A DNA stretch of 42,165 bases from CAZKEG01 sp964601575. Its GTDB lineage: Bacteria > Desulfobacterota > Thermodesulfobacteria > Thermodesulfobacteriales > Thermodesulfatatoraceae. Location: contig CAZROA010000033.1 in assembly GCA_964601575.1 (NCBI GenBank), positions 1 through 42,165 on the forward strand, given 5' to 3'. The notes beneath the pieces were generated by a model. That model had not been told where the DNA came from and made no database searches. It saw nothing but the letters and a program-made list of their open reading frames with translations. This document shows positions 17,175 through 24,900 of the stretch, piece after piece; within the stretch, counting starts at the first letter, position 1, and the number at the start of each line of letters is the position of its first letter. A program made the position numbers and the translations under genes.

Positions 17175-17239
17175 GCCGCAAAATTGTAGAATTTTGAGAC
17201 TAAATCAGGTAAAACCTATCCAAAAGCGAGGGGGATTAT

Positions 17240-18625
17240 ATGAGTGTCCTTCTACAAAAAGACCTACAAGAGATAAAAAGGTATCTCTTAGAAATGTGTC
17301 GTTTGGTCATGGAATCGGTAAAGACGGCGGTCAAGGCCTTTGAAGAACAAGATACCGAATTGGCCAAACGGGTCATTGAACAAGACGAAAAGATAGACGC
17401 TATAGAGAATGATATTCTGCATTTCTGTCTCAAGATCTTGGCCTTGCATCATCCTTTGGCCATCGATCTGCGCTTTATCACCTCGGCCATGAGTATGATC
17501 CGGGATCTGGAACGTTTGGGAGATCAGGCGGTCAACATCGCCGAACTGGTCCCAGACCTGGCCCAAAGGACACGCATCTTCACTTGCCCGGTGGATCTGA
17601 AGGACATGGCCCATGAAGCCCTGGCCATGCTTGAAGGGGCCATTGATGCCTTTGTCACCCAGGATACGATCAAGGCCTGCGATATCTGTCTTCGAGATGA
17701 GAAGGTCGATCGCTACAAAGAGATTGTTATTAACGAAGCCATAGAATGCATGGAACACAATTCTCGGGTCATAAGAACAGGGGTTGATTATATCATTGTG
17801 GCTCAAAATTTGGAACGTGTAGCGGATTTAGCTACTAATATAGCCGAAGAAGTAATCTATATTGTTGAAGGGCAAATCGTAAGACATCAGTTGATTTGTC
17901 ACCAACTTATCTGCGAAAAAAAGGCAGAAAAACAAAAGAAAAAAGAAATAGTTGATCAAGAAGAAATATTTAAAAAGTCTCCCAAAAAGGAACTGTTTGA
18001 GTGTTTGGAGAACCATGCAAGACATGTTCTAACCTGTACTGAACTCTTGCCAGATGCTTTGATAGCTTATTTCAGGCAGGATTATACTAGTTGCCAAAAG
18101 ATATCTCAAGAAATTACTAATATTGAACGGGAAGCCGATCGTATCAAACAAAATATTCGGGCACATTTACCCCGCGGCATTATTATGCCTGTAGATAGAT
18201 TTGAATTGTTTCTTTATTTGAAAGAACAGGATGCCGTGGCTGATGCCATTGAAGATATCTTAAAATGGCTTACTTTCCGGCGCACCAAAGTTAATGATTC
18301 CATAGCTCAACAAATGCTCACTTTGGCTAAATTAAATATAGAAACCTCTAAACTTTTGATCCCTCTCATTGAACAGGCCCGAATATATTTCTCCTCAGCC
18401 GACGAAAGGGCCCGGGAAGAGGTCAAGCAGGTGGTACGTACTATTAGGACCAGAGAACACGAAAGCGATGTCTTTGCCACAGAATTAAAGCGAAATATCT
18501 TTGCCCTGGATCTTGATGCCCTTTCTATCTATCACCTATTGCGGATGACCGAGTTTATTTGTGATATCTCCGGGCGGACGGAAAATGCGGCTGATCTCAT
18601 GCGGGCCATGATTGCCAAACCATAA
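17240..18625 (+). CDS. phoU: PhoU-DUF47 fusion, phosphate-signalling protein
   Basis: At 461 residues this is twice the usual PhoU length. Residues 1-220 form two PhoU three-helix repeats (ITSAMSMIRDLERLGDQAVNIAE; IIVAQNLERVADLATNIAEEV). Residues 221-250 are a Lys-rich linker. Residues 250-461 resemble the DUF47/TIGR00153 PhoU-like family normally paired with Pit phosphate transporters (ITNIEREADRIKQNI; EQDAVADAIEDIL). PhoU restrains PhoR through PstB. The C-terminal half of the first domain and the early second domain (about 17700-18370) are strikingly AT-rich by hand count: 27-38% GC per 60-base line, against 58% at 17521-17580. It starts after an AGGGGG ribosome site, 65 bases beyond pstB. 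Confidence 0.85.
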   Translation: MSVLLQKDLQEIKRYLLEMCRLVMESVKTAVKAFEEQDTELAKRVIEQDEKIDAIENDILHFCLKILALHHPLAIDLRFITSAMSMIRDLERLGDQAVNIAELVPDLAQRTRIFTCPVDLKDMAHEALAMLEGAIDAFVTQDTIKACDICLRDEKVDRYKEIVINEAIECMEHNSRVIRTGVDYIIVAQNLERVADLATNIAEEVIYIVEGQIVRHQLICHQLICEKKAEKQKKKEIVDQEEIFKKSPKKELFECLENHARHVLTCTELLPDALIAYFRQDYTSCQKISQEITNIEREADRIKQNIRAHLPRGIIMPVDRFELFLYLKEQDAVADAIEDILKWLTFRRTKVNDSIAQQMLTLAKLNIETSKLLIPLIEQARIYFSSADERAREEVKQVVRTIRTREHESDVFATELKRNIFALDLDALSIYHLLRMTEFICDISGRTENAADLMRAMIAKP

Positions 18626-18626
18626 A

Positions 18627-18660
18627 AGAAGGAGGGGGCCTGGCCCCTCCTTCTTTTTTA
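18627..18660. terminator. Bidirectional terminator between phoU and the PEP-CTERM gene
   Basis: An 11-bp perfect stem, AGAAGGAGGGG (18627-18637) and CCCCTCCTTCT (18644-18654), has a 6-base loop and is flanked by TTTTTA on the plus side and TTTTAT on the minus side. It can end both converging transcripts. The PEP-CTERM stop codon lies in its plus-side U tract. Confidence 0.9.
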
Positions 18661-19605
18661 GGCCTTGACCATCCTCTTTCGGGCCACAAGACCAACCAGG
18701 AAGAGACTGCTCCCAACCAGGAGTAAAGTGGCTGGTTCAGGAGCGGCTTGGAGCCGGAAGGTCCCTTCACCTTGACCCTTTAAGATGAGTTGACCATTCG
18801 CGTCTGTACCCCAAATGATTTGGCCTCCGGGAGAAGAAGAAGTCATAGCACTGAAAAGAAGTTCCTTCCCTACCAGCTCGCTTAGATCATAGGAATCACT
18901 ATCAAGATAGGGAGCCGTGGTATTATCAATCACCGAGATGACCTTCAAGGAAAAGAGAGACCATTTACTGGTCGTAAAGTTAGGTGAGGTTGGATAATAG
19001 CTAATGCAACCATAACCAGACTGAAGCTCGGCCTCTAGGATCTGAACGGTATCGGTATCAGGGCCAAAGCCGGTATCATCCGTGGGATCGGAAGCGGTGC
19101 TGTTTTCATTGGCGTCCGGGCTGGTGTCTAACAGGAGATAAAAATGAGCACCGGGATCATATTCAACATACTTGGTAATGGTTCCAAAGGGACCGATGGT
19201 GGATTGATAGATACTTCCTGTAAGCCCAGACCAGGTAAGGGTCAATTCCCAACTACCGGCGGGTGTCTCGTTTGTATCTTTAGCCGCTTGGTGAACCATG
19301 TTTTCGTCATCAGCAATGGCGGCTTGGTTTAAATCCTGTAATTCCTGGACAATGGCATGACCTTCCTCGGAAAAGGTAACCCCAGCGGTGAGGGCGTTTA
19401 GGTCTGTGACATTATTAAAAGTAAGATAATGATAATCATCTAGATCAAATAGACCAAATCGGCTGGTTTGGGTGTCTAGATCGGTGGTGTCGTAGTTTGT
19501 TCCCAAATCAAAAAACAGATCCGAAATGGTGACCAAGGCCGTTAGACCAGTCCCCACCCATCCCCATAAAAAAATGATTAGAAATAGGACTCCTAGCTTT
19601 TTCAT
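18658..19605 (-). CDS. PEP-CTERM surface protein
   Basis: A 315-residue exported protein. Its signal peptide is KKLGVLFLIIFLWGWVGTGLTA. The mature region is acidic, rich in Thr/Asp/Ser, and shows no recognised enzymatic domain (about 25-285). The sorting signal is at 288-315: APEP, then TLLLVGSSLFLVGLVA and RKRM. This is a standard PEP-CTERM, cut and anchored or released by an exosortase in bacteria that make extracellular polysaccharide. The ATG at 19605 follows GGGGG; a TTG at 19623 is an alternative. A strong sigma-54 promoter lies at 19644-19660. No exosortase gene is in the window. Confidence 0.85.
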   Translation of the reverse strand: MKKLGVLFLIIFLWGWVGTGLTALVTISDLFFDLGTNYDTTDLDTQTSRFGLFDLDDYHYLTFNNVTDLNALTAGVTFSEEGHAIVQELQDLNQAAIADDENMVHQAAKDTNETPAGSWELTLTWSGLTGSIYQSTIGPFGTITKYVEYDPGAHFYLLLDTSPDANENSTASDPTDDTGFGPDTDTVQILEAELQSGYGCISYYPTSPNFTTSKWSLFSLKVISVIDNTTAPYLDSDSYDLSELVGKELLFSAMTSSSPGGQIIWGTDANGQLILKGQGEGTFRLQAAPEPATLLLVGSSLFLVGLVARKRMVKA

Positions 19606-19643
19606 TTTAAAAACCCCCTTCAATCTTTTGACTTATTTCTTTA

Positions 19644-19660
19644 AGCAACTTGAATGCCAA
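19644..19660 (-). promoter_or_regulatory. Sigma-54 promoter of the PEP-CTERM gene
   Basis: The minus strand reads TTGGCATTCAAGTTGCT, followed by TAAAG. GG (19658-19657) and GC (19646-19645) are 10 bases apart. The only departure from TTGGCAC-N5-TTGCW is a T for the final C of the -24 box. Predicted start near 19633, with a 27-base leader holding the GGGGG ribosome site. Confidence 0.75.
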
Positions 19661-19800
19661 TTTATTTGAAATGAAATTTTGGAATTATTAATCGTAAAAA
19701 GAAGCTATTTAGAGTTTTTTAGAAAAATCAATTAATAATTTACTATATTTGTCCGAAAAATCTGTAAACATTTTAAATTATTTGACGATCAAAAGTTTGA

Positions 19801-19891
19801 AGAAAAATTTTTCTCTTTTTTTTGAGAAAAAGATTTCCCTTTCTGAAAAATTTTTCCCTATTGGGTGGGTAAATTTTTTCATAAAAAATTT
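19801..19891. repeat. Cluster of GAAAAATTTTTC palindromes upstream of the PEP-CTERM gene
   Basis: Three palindromes lie at 19801-19814, 19845-19856 and 19871-19891. TGAAAAATTTTTCC at 19844-19857 is identical over 14 bases to 24593-24606, upstream of the NtrC-like gene. They lie about 170-250 bases upstream of the sigma-54 start at 19633, within enhancer range. They could equally be intrinsically bent AT tracts. Confidence 0.45.
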
Positions 19892-19990
19892 GGACTCAGG
19901 AAAGGCTGAATAGGGTCTTCTTTTTGACCAATCCTTGGCAAAAAGGGGTTTGGAGCTAAGATAGGCGGACAAAAAGAAAAAGGGGAGGCC

Positions 19991-21598
19991 ATGTCTGGGA
20001 TAATAGTCATCTGCGGGGCCTTAGGGGCGCTTTTATTGGGCTATCTCGTCTACGGACGTCTTGCTGTCGGTTGGTTTGGTCTTTCTGATGCAGATCCAAC
20101 CCCTGCCCACCGGAGAAACGACGGCCTGGATTATGTCCCCACGCCCCTTTCTGTGCTTTTCGGTCACCACTTTGCCTCCATCGCCGGGGCCGGACCAATC
20201 ATCGGGCCTATCTTGGCCGCTTCCTATGGCTGGGTGGGTATCCTCCTCTGGCTGGTGCTTGGAGCTATCTTTGCCGGGGGCATCCATGATATGGGGGCCA
20301 TAGCCGCCTCCACTAAACACGAAGGGCGTTCCATCGGGGAGATCATCAAACGTTACGTAAGCCCCGCGGGCCAAAAGATCTTCCTAGCCTTTGCCTGGGT
20401 AACCTTGATCTTGGTTATCGCTGCCTTTGACGTGGTAGTGGCCAAGACCTTTATCGCCTCCCCGGAGGTGGCTACGGCTTCGGGGCTCTTTCTCATCCTG
20501 GCCTTGGCCTTTGGGGTCTTGCGATATCGGATGAAAATGCCCCTCGCTCCCCTGACCCTTTTGGGCCTTTTGGGCCTGGCCGCAGCCCTTTGGCTTGGTT
20601 TTCAATATCCGATCAGGCTCCCGGAGACTACTTGGCGCTATATCCTGTTTATCTACGTCTTTTTGGCCGCGGTGACCCCGGTCTGGGCCTTGCTTCAGCC
20701 CCGGGATTATCTAAATGCCTTTCTCCTCTATGGTCTTTTATTTGGCGGACTTATTGGGCTCTTCATCAAGGCCCCGCAGATCAGGCTACCGGCCTTTACC
20801 GGTTTTCAAAACGAATACGGCCCGCTCTTTCCCCTCCTCTTTGTCATTGCCTCTTGTGGGGCCATCTCTGGCTTTCACTCTCTGGTGGGCTCTGGGACCA
20901 CGGCCAAACAATTGGATAAAGAGACCCATGCCCGGGTGATTGGCTACGGGGGAATGCTCCTTGAGACCGTGCTCGGGCTGGTGGCCCTTATGTCTGTGGC
21001 CGGGCTCAGCCTCTCTGCCTATCACCAACTCCTGAAGACCAAAGGCCCCATCGCCGCTTTTGCCCAGGGGGTAGGCGGTTTTCTTACCGCCCTGGGGCTT
21101 TCGGAAAAGACGGGGGTGGCCTTTGCCGCCCTGGCGGTCTCGGCCTTTGCCCTGACCTCCCTGGACACCGCAACCAGGGTGGCCCGTTTTACCTTGGAAG
21201 AACTTACAGAACAGACCCAGGCCAAAGCCAGTCGCTTTTGGGCCACGGCGGTGAGCATCGGGGCCGCGGCGGCCTTGGCTCTTACTGGGACTTGGAAGGC
21301 TATCTGGCCCTTGATGGGCACGGCCAATCAACTCCTGGCGGCCTTGGCCCTCTTGGCCTTAACCGTCTGGCTCAGATCTATCGCCAAAAAGGCCTCTTTT
21401 GTGGCCTGGCCAGCGGTCTTCATGTTTGCGGTCACTTTGACCGCCTTGGTCCTTCTCTTTCTAAAAAACATCCAGGCCAAAAAACCGCTTTTGGCCCTCC
21501 TCTCATTGGCCCTTTTGATCCTGGCGGCCTACCTTTCCTTCTCCGGGGCAAGGGTTATTGCTCATACCCCACGACGATCACCCCAGAGGAACTTATGA
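19991..21598 (+). CDS. cstA: CstA-family carbon-starvation transporter
   Basis: A 535-residue protein with about 14-16 membrane segments. The N-terminal CstA signatures are plain: VYGRLAVGWFG near residue 20, then DYVPTPLSVLFGHHFASIAGAGPIIGP (about 48-75) and GAIFAGGIHDMGAIAAS. SGFHSLVGSGTTAKQLDKE and GYGGMLLETVLGLVAL follow. The family takes up peptides or pyruvate; members of about 500-580 residues lack the C-terminal extension of E. coli CstA. GGGGAGG precedes the ATG. The last 37 bases overlap the convergent queE gene. Confidence 0.9.
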   Translation: MSGIIVICGALGALLLGYLVYGRLAVGWFGLSDADPTPAHRRNDGLDYVPTPLSVLFGHHFASIAGAGPIIGPILAASYGWVGILLWLVLGAIFAGGIHDMGAIAASTKHEGRSIGEIIKRYVSPAGQKIFLAFAWVTLILVIAAFDVVVAKTFIASPEVATASGLFLILALAFGVLRYRMKMPLAPLTLLGLLGLAAALWLGFQYPIRLPETTWRYILFIYVFLAAVTPVWALLQPRDYLNAFLLYGLLFGGLIGLFIKAPQIRLPAFTGFQNEYGPLFPLLFVIASCGAISGFHSLVGSGTTAKQLDKETHARVIGYGGMLLETVLGLVALMSVAGLSLSAYHQLLKTKGPIAAFAQGVGGFLTALGLSEKTGVAFAALAVSAFALTSLDTATRVARFTLEELTEQTQAKASRFWATAVSIGAAAALALTGTWKAIWPLMGTANQLLAALALLALTVWLRSIAKKASFVAWPAVFMFAVTLTALVLLFLKNIQAKKPLLALLSLALLILAAYLSFSGARVIAHTPRRSPQRNL

Positions 21599-22206
21599 AG
21601 TTGGATCTGGAGACGGACCGGAAGCCGATCTTCAAGTATCCAATGGGCCAATTTCTGTGGGGCCAGTTCACCGTAGGCCGGGGATAGGAGGACCTGGGTA
21701 AAGACCGGCAAATAGTGCCTTTCGATGGCCGCCTTGGCCCAGAGATAGTCTTCCCTGTCGGCGATGACAAACTTGACCTGGTCTTTAGACGACAGATAGG
21801 CCAGGTTTTCCCAGCACATGAATCGAGACATCCCAGAAGAGGGGGTCTTAAGGTCCATGATCTTGACCACTCCTTGGGGCACCCGATCGAGGAGAATGCT
21901 CCCGTTGGTCTCAAGAAGGACGGTAACTCCTTCTCGGAGAAATCTTTTCATTAAGGGATAGACCCCTTCCTGGAGCAAGGGTTCTCCTCCGGTGATCTGG
22001 ACCCAAGGAAGTCCCCCTTCAGCCTGCCATCTATGGAGAATATCTTCGATACTCAGGTCAAATCCAGGTTCTTCTCTGGCGTATCTTGAATCGCACCATC
22101 GGCAGGCGAGATTACAGCCGGCCAAACGGACAAAAAAGGTAGGGAGTCCCTGATGAACTCCTTCTCCTTGGAGGCTGACAAAGATTTCGCAGACCTTAAG
22201 TCTCAT
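21562..22206 (-). CDS. queE: 7-carboxy-7-deazaguanine synthase (radical SAM)
   Basis: A 214-residue radical SAM enzyme that converts 6-carboxytetrahydropterin to 7-carboxy-7-deazaguanine in queuosine synthesis. The SAM [4Fe-4S] motif is C31-NLA-C35-RW-C38, in RLAGCNLACRWCDSRYA. The N-terminal EIFVSLQGEGVHQGLPTFFVRL is the QueE hallmark, and ITGGEPLLQ is the GGE motif. Its start overlaps the queD stop by 11 bases, so the two are translated together. Its end runs 37 bases into cstA on the other strand. Confidence 0.95.
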   Translation of the reverse strand: MRLKVCEIFVSLQGEGVHQGLPTFFVRLAGCNLACRWCDSRYAREEPGFDLSIEDILHRWQAEGGLPWVQITGGEPLLQEGVYPLMKRFLREGVTVLLETNGSILLDRVPQGVVKIMDLKTPSSGMSRFMCWENLAYLSSKDQVKFVIADREDYLWAKAAIERHYLPVFTQVLLSPAYGELAPQKLAHWILEDRLPVRLQIQLHKFLWGDRRGV

Positions 22207-22573
22207 CCGCCAAAAAGCTGGCGCAGGAGCGCTCTGTCTCGCATACCGTGACGCGGTAAAGTCTTACCGGGTGGGTGGCCAATTTTTCAGACATCTTTTC
22301 AAAGATATACCGGGCGATATTTTCTGAAGAGGGGTTCTGATCTTGAAAGGCCGGGTGTTGGTTAAGATCTCGGTGGTCTAATTCTTCCAATACTTCCTTA
22401 AGGTAACGTTTGAGGTCTTTGAAATCGATAGCCACACCGATTTCGTTTAATTCCTTGGCCCTTACGCAGACCTCCACCTTCCAGTTATGGCCGTGAGGGC
22501 GTTCACAAGCTCCAGGATAATGACGCAAATAATGAGCCGCTGCAAATTCATCGCACACCGTTAATTCATACAT
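22196..22573 (-). CDS. queD: 6-carboxytetrahydropterin synthase QueD
   Basis: A 125-residue member of the 6-pyruvoyltetrahydropterin synthase family. Zinc ligands are H14 in AAAHYL and H27/H29 in PHGHNW; the catalytic Cys is C23 in ACERPHGHNW. LDHRDLN and CETERSCASF hold the catalytic His and the Glu that anchors the substrate. It makes 6-carboxy-5,6,7,8-tetrahydropterin from dihydroneopterin triphosphate, the step before QueE. QueC and GCH1 are not in this window. Confidence 0.94.
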   Translation of the reverse strand: MYELTVCDEFAAAHYLRHYPGACERPHGHNWKVEVCVRAKELNEIGVAIDFKDLKRYLKEVLEELDHRDLNQHPAFQDQNPSSENIARYIFEKMSEKLATHPVRLYRVTVCETERSCASFLADET

Positions 22574-22587
22574 GGGCTTTTAGGAAA

Positions 22588-22663
22588 TGGAGGCGGCGCG
22601 GGGATTCGAACCCCGGAATAACGATTTTGCAGACCGTCGCCTTAACCGCTTGGCTACGCCGCC
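22588..22663 (-). tRNA. tRNA-Cys (GCA)
   Basis: The minus strand folds as a cloverleaf. Acceptor stem GGCGGCG/CGCCGCC, D-arm AGCCAAGCGGTTAAGGC, anticodon loop CTGCAAA with GCA, T-arm CCGGGGTTCGAATCCCCG. Discriminator U and an encoded CCA (22588-22590) follow. Confidence 0.95.
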
Positions 22664-22672
22664 CTTGATTTG

Positions 22673-22749
22673 TGGTGGCGGTGCAGGGACTCGAACCCCG
22701 GACCATGCGGATATGAGCCGCATGCTCTAACCAACTGAGCTACACCGCC
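22673..22749 (-). tRNA. tRNA-Met (CAT), probably elongator
   Basis: 77 bases including an encoded CCA. Acceptor stem GGCGGTG/CACCGCC, D-arm AGCTCAGTTGGTTAGAGC, anticodon stem-loop GCGGCTCATATCCGC with CAT, T-arm CCGGGGTTCGAGTCCCTG. The paired first base excludes an initiator tRNA. A tRNA-Ile2 read through lysidine is possible, but the body matches elongator Met better. Confidence 0.9.
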
Positions 22750-22792
22750 AGTGTACTTAATTAGTTCTAAATTGTGCGCCGATTGTCAAGAG

Positions 22793-23731
22793 TTAAGCTC
22801 GGGCTAAGTAAAAGAAAAGGGTCTCCCCCGGGGCCAAGCTTGCTCCTGGGAGCTTGGCCATCGAAGCCAAGAGACCTCTGACCTCGGCCTTAAGGCGCCA
22901 GGCCTCCACTCTTGGCCCGGAAGAAGTCTCTTCCAGTCTTCCCTCGATCAAGGCCTGGATCTTTTGGTTCCCTTCTGGGGTATCCCGAAGACGTCTCTTT
23001 TCCAAGACCGCTTCCGGTAAATCTTGCCACGAAAGCGGCTGGATGGCCATGGAGCCAAGCCGCTCTTTCTCTGGACAGACATCCAGCAGGTTTTCAGCCA
23101 CCTCTAGCTGATCGGTGGTAATCATTGAGGGGAGGTCTGGCAAAAGGGGTGTTAACACCGCGTAGGCCTTTATTCGTTCCGAAAGCCCCTGAAGCTCCCA
23201 ATTGGGCTCTCTTCCCTCGACTACCCATTTGGGGAAACGTGGTTTGACTGGGTCGCTTCCAAGGACAAAATCGGTGAGCTTTAAGGCCTTTGCTTGTAAA
23301 GCCTCGTATTCCTGATCCAGCTCTTCAAGACGCTTATCCAGATCAAAGGCCAATTGCAAAATGACCCGGGCCCGAAGGATGGGATCATCTTCGACCTTTT
23401 TTCGGCCTTGGAGTTCGGCCTTGATCTCCGAAACACTCTCTTCTACCGCCTCAGGCCAGGCCTTAAACATGGAGACGTTTTCCGGCCAACGCATCATAAG
23501 GCCCCATTCTTCATAGCTCTTGACCAGGCGTTCAAACCAGATCAACCGCTCACCAAAAGGAGGCGGAGAGACGATTTCTATCAGCCCTGCTTCTATCAGT
23601 TTGGCAAAGGGGGCTTCGGGTTTCTTTTCGCTGGGCTGAAGGAGGACCAAACGATCAAAAAAGGCCAAGGCCAAGGTGGCTAGATCCATTCGTATATAAG
23701 TGTGTGGTACGAGTAAGGCCCTAAGTTCCAA
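22793..23731 (-). CDS. Uncharacterised 312-residue protein
   Basis: I do not recognise this protein. It has no signal peptide or membrane segment. It starts MELRALLVPHTYIRMDLATLALAFFDRL; the middle (about 95-150) is a predicted helical, charged region (EVEESVSEIKAELQGRKKVEDD), and Leu-Pro-rich stretches follow (AVLTPLLPDLPSMITTDQLE). The start is TTG at 23731, preceded by GGGGG at proper spacing. The gene sits alone among tRNA genes, with composition like its neighbours. Proteins with this opening occur in some anaerobic thermophiles and deltaproteobacteria as 'hypothetical'; that is a loose impression, not a search result. Confidence 0.75.
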   Translation of the reverse strand: MELRALLVPHTYIRMDLATLALAFFDRLVLLQPSEKKPEAPFAKLIEAGLIEIVSPPPFGERLIWFERLVKSYEEWGLMMRWPENVSMFKAWPEAVEESVSEIKAELQGRKKVEDDPILRARVILQLAFDLDKRLEELDQEYEALQAKALKLTDFVLGSDPVKPRFPKWVVEGREPNWELQGLSERIKAYAVLTPLLPDLPSMITTDQLEVAENLLDVCPEKERLGSMAIQPLSWQDLPEAVLEKRRLRDTPEGNQKIQALIEGRLEETSSGPRVEAWRLKAEVRGLLASMAKLPGASLAPGETLFFYLARA

Positions 23732-23804
23732 GACAAGCCCCCTTTAAATTTTAATAGGCCTCTTTAAGTTAGCGGAGGAAGAAAAAGAATCAAGGAAGAA
23801 ATAA

Positions 23805-23896
23805 TGGCGGAGGGGGTGGGATTCGAACCCACGGTGCCCGGTTAAGGGCACACTCGCTTAGCAGGCGAGCACCTTCGGCCACTCGGTCACCCCTCC
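23805..23896 (-). tRNA. tRNA-Ser (GCT)
   Basis: 92 bases including an encoded CCA. Acceptor stem GGAGGGG/CCCCTCC, D-arm GACCGAGTGGCCGAAGGT, anticodon loop CTGCTAA with GCT. The long variable arm (TGCCC/GGGCA) marks a class II tRNA. T-arm GTGGGTTCGAATCCCAC. Confidence 0.95.
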
Positions 23897-23939
23897 GGCC
23901 TCAGGCAAGATTACCTAAAAATTTTTCTTTCGGCAACAG

Positions 23940-24026
23940 CGGAGGGGGAGGGATTCGAACCCCCGGAGGGCTTACGCCCTCAGCGACTTTCAAGGCCGCC
24001 CCCTTCGACCACTCGGGCACCCCTCC
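23940..24026 (-). tRNA. tRNA-Ser (TGA), without encoded CCA
   Basis: 87 bases. Acceptor stem GGAGGGG/CCCCTCC, D-arm GCCCGAGTGGTCGAAGGG, anticodon loop CTTGAAA with TGA, long variable arm (GAGGGC/GCCCTC), T-arm CGGGGGTTCGAATCCCTC. After discriminator G the sequence is CTG rather than CCA, so the end must be added by the CCA enzyme. The other three tRNAs here encode CCA. Confidence 0.93.
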
Positions 24027-24087
24027 TCATTGCTATTTTTATAATTTACTATTAAACAGAGTCTAATTCAAAGACAAGGAGGTTCCT

Positions 24088-24531
24088 ATGACCGCTGAAG
24101 AACTCTATGAAGAGGGTGCCTTTCTCCTCTTTAAACAGAGATTCGACCAAGCCTTGGAATATCTTAACAAGGCTCTGGATCTGGAGCCCACGATGGTCAA
24201 GGCCTTACATGCCCGGGCGGCTATCCATCTGCGCTTTGATCGCCTAGAGGAGGCCAAGGCCGATCTCTTGGCTGCTCTGGAAGTAGAGCCTAAAAATGCC
24301 CGCCTTCACTATCGTCTCGGTCAGGTCTACTATCGTCAAAAGGATCTCGATAAGGCCTTGGAATGCTTTAACAAGGCCATTGATATCGAACCCCTGTACG
24401 CCGCTGCTTTCATGGCTCGAAGTCAGGTCTACCGAGAGATGGGAGAAGAGGACCTGGCTGATTTTGATCTCGACAAGGCTGTGGCCATACAAAGGGCCAC
24501 GGCTCAAGCCAAAAAGATCATTGATTTTTAA
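24088..24531 (+). CDS. Tetratricopeptide-repeat protein
   Basis: A 147-residue soluble protein made of about four TPR units. Examples are LFKQRFDQALEYLNKALDLEP, HLRFDRLEEAKADLLAALEV, YRQKDLDKALECFNKAIDIEP and YREMGEEDLADFDLDKAVAI, each with the A-x-F/Y...A-x-x-P spacing. There is no signal peptide, so it should be a cytoplasmic protein-protein adaptor. AAGGAGG precedes the ATG. A GC-rich hairpin follows the gene. Partner unknown. Confidence 0.88.
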   Translation: MTAEELYEEGAFLLFKQRFDQALEYLNKALDLEPTMVKALHARAAIHLRFDRLEEAKADLLAALEVEPKNARLHYRLGQVYYRQKDLDKALECFNKAIDIEPLYAAAFMARSQVYREMGEEDLADFDLDKAVAIQRATAQAKKIIDF

Positions 24532-24536
24532 CCCAC

Positions 24537-24571
24537 GGGGCCGTTTTCTATCCCTTGAATAGAACGGCCCC
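24537..24571 (+). terminator. Hairpin after the TPR gene
   Basis: GGGGCCGTT (24537-24545) pairs with AACGGCCCC (24563-24571), and CTA/TAG can extend the stem across a 2-base bulge. No U-run follows, so if it terminates it is atypical or Rho-dependent. Confidence 0.45.
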
Positions 24572-24593
24572 CCTCCCTCCCCACGAACAAAGT

Positions 24594-24657
24594 GAAAAAT
24601 TTTTCCATCAAAAGGACCAAAGTTCCAAAAAATTTCCCAATAAGTGAAAAAATTTTC
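24594..24657. repeat. GAAAAATTTTTC palindrome cluster upstream of the NtrC-like gene
   Basis: One perfect palindrome (24594-24605) and two variants lie 90-150 bases before the weak sigma-54-like element. The 14-base stretch TGAAAAATTTTTCC at 24593-24606 recurs exactly at 19844-19857. Confidence 0.45.
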
Positions 24658-24900
24658 CTTTTTCCAGACTTCCTTTCTCTAAGAATGCCCTCTTTTAGGG
24701 ATTTTTTGTCTATTTTTGAGCCACCTTTGCCTCTCAAAGAGGTATCAAATTTGCATCTTTTATAAAAAATGGAATAGTTTGCTTAAGTGTTTATTCAATT
24801 TTATCGAATTATTTTTTGTAAAGGTTAGGCAAATTGTGATAGTCAAACGCATAAAGGTTAAAGAAGTTTTTCATGGTACCGTCTTTTCGAGAAAATTAGG

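Larger units (their letters stand above)
19606..19990. other. 385-base AT-rich divergent region, PEP-CTERM gene / cstA
   Basis: No gene is seen here; an open minus frame at 19778-19972 is low-complexity Phe/Lys sequence. The region holds the sigma-54 promoter of the PEP-CTERM gene and three AT palindromes: AGAAAAATTTTTCT at 19801-19814, GAAAAATTTTTC at 19845-19856, and AAATTTTTT-CAT-AAAAAATTT at 19871-19891. No clear cstA promoter was identified. Confidence 0.55.
24532..24900. other. 369-base AT-rich region upstream of the NtrC-like gene
   Basis: No gene is seen here. It begins with a GC-rich inverted repeat, then carries GAAAAATTTTTC at 24594-24605 and the close variants CCAAAAAATTTCCC (24625-24638) and GAAAAAATTTTC (24646-24657). 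A weak sigma-54-like element, GAGGTATCAAATTTGCA, has GG at 24741-24742 and GC at 24753-24754, correctly spaced by 10 but with a poor -24 box. Confidence 0.5.

Noticed and set aside
19933..19957. Possible sigma-54 promoter for cstA (TTGGCA before 19960)
   Set aside because: The -12 GC is missing at the required 10-base distance.
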